NCBI GenBank assembly: GCA_016930735.1
Contig: JAFGGF010000461.1
Coordinates: 1-9,452, forward strand
Direction of reading: 5' to 3'
From: Prolixibacteraceae bacterium
Lineage (GTDB): Bacteria > Bacteroidota > Bacteroidia > Bacteroidales > Prolixibacteraceae
Length of the DNA stretch: 9,452 nucleotides
Shown in pieces: positions 6,504 to 9,452 of the stretch. Below the pieces are notes generated by a model, which made no database searches, was not told where the DNA came from, and saw only the letters and a list, made by a program, of their open reading frames with translations. Each line of letters begins with the position of its first letter. Position 1 is the stretch's first letter. Both the position numbers and the translations under genes were made by a program.

Positions 6504-7646
6504 ATGAAAGGATTTAACAACTATATTGAATTGTTCGGGCAGTTTTCTTTTTCGGAACTCATGTTGATCCTGTTTTTTGCTGTTATTCTGTTAATCCGGT
6601 TCTATTTCGACCTGATTTTTTATGGAAGAGTTGTTTTTTCAAGAGACAGAAGGATTAAAAATATCAAACCTTCTTTTTCAGTTTTAATGACCATCAGGAA
6701 TGAAGAAAAAAACCTGAAGGAAAACCTGCCTGGATTACTTAATGGGGAATATCTGGATTTTGAAGTAATTGTAGTTGATGACTTTTCACAGGACCAATCA
6801 TATACTATATTGGGATTGCTGAAAAATGAAAACAATAAATTAAAGATCAGCAGCCTGAACCAGGATGTCCGTTTTTCATCAAAACAGGCATTGAACATCG
6901 GATTAAAAGCAGCTTCAAAAGAATGGATCATTCAAACAAAACCATCCGTTGGTAATTATCCTGAGAAATGGATTTCTTCATTTGCCGATAAAATTTTTAA
7001 AAAACCTGACCTGATTGTCGGATATTCAAATATTGAAAATCAAAAAGGGATTTTTAACCTGCTTTACCGGATTGAACTTTTTTTGCAGCAATTCCAGAGT
7101 TTTGCCTACATAAAAAATAGGTGTGGTTTTGTTGTTGAAGAAGATAATATTGCTTTTAAAAGGCAGAACTATTTTGACATGGGTGGTTTTGCCAGGGAAA
7201 TGAATGATGAATATCTGAACCTTGAACGGCTTTTAAATAAAATGGTAAAAAGGAGGAAAGTTTTGTTAAACCTTTCAAGGGAGGGAGTGATCAGGAAAAA
7301 AAGGTTCATTAATCCAAAAAAATACAGGGAATTAATCAGGAAATCGATCCATATAAAAAAGAAACTGAAATTCTATAAACGGTTGATACTGGGAATTGAT
7401 TCATTTTCGAAATTTATTTTTTTGCCGTTGCTGATTATCGTTTTATTTGCTTTTCCCGTTTTATTTAATCTTATTGCCATTCTTGTCCTATCGAAGGTAA
7501 TTTTGCATATGTTTATTAATTACTTCATGCTTAACTCTTTGAATGAAGGGAAAATATTCATATCTTCGTTAATATATGAATTAATTATTCCCTTTTACAG
7601 GTTAGTCTTTATAAGGAATTATATTAGTTCGGCACGTAAACGGTAA
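6504..7646 (+). CDS. Glycosyltransferase family 2-like membrane protein, catalytic motifs degenerate
   Basis: A 380-residue protein with the layout of membrane-bound GT2 enzymes: an N-terminal membrane segment (about 17-38), a cytoplasmic GT-A domain (about 56-290) and two or three C-terminal membrane segments (about 303-342 and 351-370). The start of the domain is recognisable: SVLMTIRNEEKNLKENLPGL (59-78) and VIVVDDFSQD (88-97) with the nucleotide-contacting D92/D93. Later signatures are lost. Where relatives have TDAD (the metal-binding DxD), this protein has QTKPSV (144-149). Where they have a GDDDL-type catalytic-base motif, it has NDEYLNLE (234-241). The QxxRH-like site reads RKSIH (279-283). 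Residues 246-293 hold 21 Lys/Arg and only two acidic residues. Sugar transfer is therefore doubtful and no substrate can be named. Its TAA overlaps the next gene's ATG by one base, so the two are coupled. The ATG at 6504 precedes the membrane segment and is preferred. Confidence 0.8.
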   Translation: MKGFNNYIELFGQFSFSELMLILFFAVILLIRFYFDLIFYGRVVFSRDRRIKNIKPSFSVLMTIRNEEKNLKENLPGLLNGEYLDFEVIVVDDFSQDQSYTILGLLKNENNKLKISSLNQDVRFSSKQALNIGLKAASKEWIIQTKPSVGNYPEKWISSFADKIFKKPDLIVGYSNIENQKGIFNLLYRIELFLQQFQSFAYIKNRCGFVVEEDNIAFKRQNYFDMGGFAREMNDEYLNLERLLNKMVKRRKVLLNLSREGVIRKKRFINPKKYRELIRKSIHIKKKLKFYKRLILGIDSFSKFIFLPLLIIVLFAFPVLFNLIAILVLSKVILHMFINYFMLNSLNEGKIFISSLIYELIIPFYRLVFIRNYISSARKR

Positions 7647-8257
7647 TGGAAAAGCAATTATTCAACAACCTCTCAGAAAAAGCACAACAGGATTATATTC
7701 TGGTTAAAGCCGCTCTGAAAGATGATGAAAAAGCATTTGCCAAATTACTTGCCCGTTATAAAGATACCATCTATTTTATGCTCCTGAAGATGGTAAACAA
7801 TAAAAGTGATGCTGAAGACCTGACACTTGAAGCTTTTGGGAAAGCTTTTAAAAACCTGCATCAGTATTCTCCACATTATGCATTCAGTACCTGGCTTTTT
7901 AAAATTGCTTCAAATAATTGTATCGATTTTTTAAGGAAAAAAAGAGGAATTCATGTTTCGATTGAGAATCAGGAATCACCTGAAAATGAACAAACCATTA
8001 AATTAAAATCAAAGGATCCTAATCCTGAAGAAAGGCTTATCAGGAAGCAAAAGGCTATTCTGCTGCGGAAAGTCGTAAGGAGGTTAAAACCCAGGTATCA
8101 GGTGCTGGTTGATTTGCGATATTTTAAAGAATATTCTTATGAAGAAATTGCCCAGGAATTATCTTTGCCGCTTGGGACAGTTAAAGCCCAGTTATTCAGG
8201 GCCCGCGAATTACTTTTTAAAATGATCGACACAACAGAAATTGGTAACAGGGATTAG
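7646..8257 (+). CDS. RNA polymerase sigma factor, sigma-70/ECF type
   Basis: This 203-residue protein has the two-domain build of extracytoplasmic-function sigma factors, which direct RNA polymerase core to a particular promoter set. Region 2 spans about 24-98: DDEKAFAKLLARYKDTIY, then NKSDAEDLTLEAFGKAFKNL (core binding and -10 recognition) and FSTWLFKIASNNCIDFLRKKR. A charged linker (about 100-135) follows. Region 4 spans about 141-193, with the helix-turn-helix EYSYEEIAQELSLPLGTVKAQLFRARELL (162-190) for -35 recognition. There is no region 1.1 or 3. Most ECF factors sit beside an anti-sigma gene; here the neighbours are the GT2-like gene (one-base overlap) and rsmG (five bases downstream), so its control is not visible. 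Its regulon is unknown. Confidence 0.92.
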   Translation: MEKQLFNNLSEKAQQDYILVKAALKDDEKAFAKLLARYKDTIYFMLLKMVNNKSDAEDLTLEAFGKAFKNLHQYSPHYAFSTWLFKIASNNCIDFLRKKRGIHVSIENQESPENEQTIKLKSKDPNPEERLIRKQKAILLRKVVRRLKPRYQVLVDLRYFKEYSYEEIAQELSLPLGTVKAQLFRARELLFKMIDTTEIGNRD

Positions 8258-8262
8258 GATTT

Positions 8263-8883
8263 ATGGAGTTTATACAAAAGTATTTCACAGGATTTAACAA
8301 CGATCAGCTTGAATTATTTGCCAGACTCGAACCTGTTTATTCCAACTGGAATGAAAAAATTAATGTGATTTCGAGGAAAGACATTGCCGAAATTTATGAA
8401 AGGCATGTTTTGCATTCGCTGGCAATTGCGAAAGTGATTTCTTTTAATCCCGGGACAAAAATACTGGATGTTGGCACTGGCGGAGGATTTCCCGGAATAC
8501 CGCTGGCGATCGCTTTCCCCGGTTCTGAATTTCATCTGGTAGATTCCATCGGGAAAAAAATAAAAGTTGTAAATGAGGTTGTCAGGGAATTGGGTTTGAA
8601 AAATGTTAAAGCGGAACAGCTACGGGCAGAGCAGTTAAAAACAAAATACGATTTTATTGTAAGCCGTGCAGTTACAGCATTCCCGACCTTTGTTTCCTGG
8701 GTACGCAATAAAGTTTCTGCTGACCAGAAAAATTCGCTTCTCAATGGAATTTTATACTTAAAAGGAGGAGATTTCCCGGATGAAATAAAACCATTCGGGA
8801 AACGGATTCATATTTATGAACTAAATGATTTTTTTGAGGAAGAATTTTTCGAAACAAAAAAATTGATTCATTTATCTTTTTAA
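8263..8883 (+). CDS. rsmG: 16S rRNA (guanine527-N7)-methyltransferase
   Basis: RsmG methylates N7 of G527 in the 530 loop of 16S rRNA using S-adenosylmethionine; loss of this methylation gives low-level streptomycin resistance in several bacteria. The 206-residue length is normal. The family N-terminus is seen in NWNEKINVISRKD (28-40) and ERHVLHSLAIA (46-56). The SAM site is ILDVGTGGGFPGIPLAI (67-83), with FHLVDSIGKKIKVV (90-103) supplying the acidic D94. RAEQL (121-125) and YDFIVSRAV (129-137) complete the Rossmann-fold core. It is the last gene of the plus-strand operon, five bases after the sigma-factor stop, and converges on the phosphofructokinase gene with 74 bases between the stop codons. 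Confidence 0.95.
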   Translation: MEFIQKYFTGFNNDQLELFARLEPVYSNWNEKINVISRKDIAEIYERHVLHSLAIAKVISFNPGTKILDVGTGGGFPGIPLAIAFPGSEFHLVDSIGKKIKVVNEVVRELGLKNVKAEQLRAEQLKTKYDFIVSRAVTAFPTFVSWVRNKVSADQKNSLLNGILYLKGGDFPDEIKPFGKRIHIYELNDFFEEEFFETKKLIHLSF

Positions 8884-8957
8884 CCTGATTATGCCAATCT
8901 GTAAAACAGTTCAAGTATCTTAAGCTATCCGGGTAAATCCATCAGTCCATCAATCCT

Positions 8958-9452
8958 TTACAGGTATTCATCACCAAACGACACACCCATTTTCCGGGCT
9001 TTATCAATCAAAGGATTATCAGGTTCTACCAAACGCAGATTGCCTCCAACCTCATCCAATGACACTGTTGTAAGTTTATTGTTTTTCATCGCCACCATGG
9101 TCCCGAAACATTCTTCGGCAATACATTGGGCGGCAAACGAGCCATAACGGGTTGCCAGTATCCTGTCATTCGGGGTAGGGCTTCCACCACGTTGAATGTA
9201 CCCAAGGACAGTTTCCCGTGTTTCAATTTCAGTATAAGTCTGAATAGCTTCAGCAATGTATGAAGCTGCCGATTTGTTTTTCGGATGTTCAATCCCTTCA
9301 GCCACAACAACAATTGAATATGGTTTTTTGTCTTCATAACGCGATTCGATTTTTTTACAAACCGAACGGATATTGTATGTGATTTCAGGCAAAAGGATAA
9401 TATCGCCACCACCTGCAACTCCGGTATAAAGAGCGAGCCAACCGGCATTGTG
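8958..9452 (-). CDS. pfkA: 6-phosphofructokinase, C-terminal half (N-terminus beyond window)
   Basis: The frame enters from the right edge and ends at a TAA at 8958-8960, giving 164 residues of the enzyme that phosphorylates fructose 6-phosphate in glycolysis. Visible motifs are HNAGWLALYTGVAGG at the edge, the VVVAEG segment with the F6P-binding Glu, and ETRETVLGYIQRGGSPTPNDR with the F6P-binding Arg of QRGG. The fragment is closer to the short ATP-dependent PfkA type than to the long PPi-dependent type, but the GGDG phosphate-donor motif that decides this lies outside the window. At the site of E. coli His249, an F6P ligand in the sequence LGHIQRGG, this protein has Tyr (codon 9198-9200). 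An internal TTG at 9392 is not a real start, since conserved sequence continues upstream of it. Confidence 0.93.
   Translation of the reverse strand, partial: HNAGWLALYTGVAGGGDIILLPEITYNIRSVCKKIESRYEDKKPYSIVVVAEGIEHPKNKSAASYIAEAIQTYTEIETRETVLGYIQRGGSPTPNDRILATRYGSFAAQCIAEECFGTMVAMKNNKLTTVSLDEVGGNLRLVEPDNPLIDKARKMGVSFGDEYL

Noticed and set aside
6504..7646. The GT2-like gene as a broken pseudogene
   Set aside because: The frame is intact at normal length with preserved membrane segments and tight coupling to the next gene, which argues for a maintained protein.
8938..8952. Direct repeat TCCATCA twice
   Set aside because: Seven bases repeated once in AT-rich DNA is expected by chance and there is no mobile-element context.
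8884..8957. A bidirectional terminator between the convergent rsmG and pfkA genes
   Set aside because: Only a 4-bp CTGT/ACAG stem and a loose GTAAA/TTTAC pairing are seen, with no flanking T-run on either side.
9086..9448. A 120-codon minus-strand open frame at the right edge
   Set aside because: It is in a different frame from the phosphofructokinase motifs covering the same bases.

Overview
The window looks like chromosomal DNA of a Bacteroidota species, probably of the Bacteroidales/Marinilabiliales type. The reasons are AT-rich DNA, weak or absent Shine-Dalgarno sequences, two exact matches to the Bacteroidota -7 promoter box TAnnTTTG, a secreted IgGFc-binding-domain protein with Ig-like repeats of the sort seen in gliding/type IX secretion proteomes, and a tgt gene followed by an LptF/LptG permease gene. 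I see no rRNA, tRNA, CRISPR array, insertion sequence, integrase or phage gene.

Layout. Positions 1-1992 (minus) hold most of a large secreted surface protein whose C-terminus lies beyond the left edge. A strong intrinsic terminator at 2051-2082 (minus) separates it from a two-gene biotin enzyme unit: an acyl-CoA carboxyltransferase (3988 to 2444) followed by a small biotin carrier protein (2425 to 2102). Next is a second minus-strand unit, tgt (6373 to 5243) and an LptG-type permease (5241 to 4165), separated by one base. A 130-base divergent intergenic region (6374-6503) carries one good promoter element on each strand. To its right a compact plus-strand operon holds a glycosyltransferase-2-like membrane protein (6504-7646), an ECF-type sigma factor (7646-8257, overlapping by one base) and rsmG (8263-8883). 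At the right edge is the C-terminal half of 6-phosphofructokinase (9452 to 8958, minus), convergent with rsmG.

How the genes work together. The carboxyltransferase and carrier would move CO2 between biotin and an acyl-CoA. Their third partner, either a biotin carboxylase or a membrane decarboxylase subunit, is not here, so carboxylase versus sodium-pump decarboxylase cannot be decided. tgt (tRNA modification) and the permease (LPS transport) are probably only co-transcribed. In the plus-strand operon, rsmG modifies 16S rRNA and the sigma factor has no anti-sigma gene beside it.

Most genes are ordinary housekeeping genes. I see no clearly new defence or mobile system. The points most worth a second look are: a GT2-fold protein that has lost its DxD and other catalytic signatures yet is translationally coupled to a sigma factor; a Tgt whose three zinc-binding cysteines are replaced while the histidine ligand and catalytic aspartates remain; and an exact 73-residue repeat period in the secreted protein.
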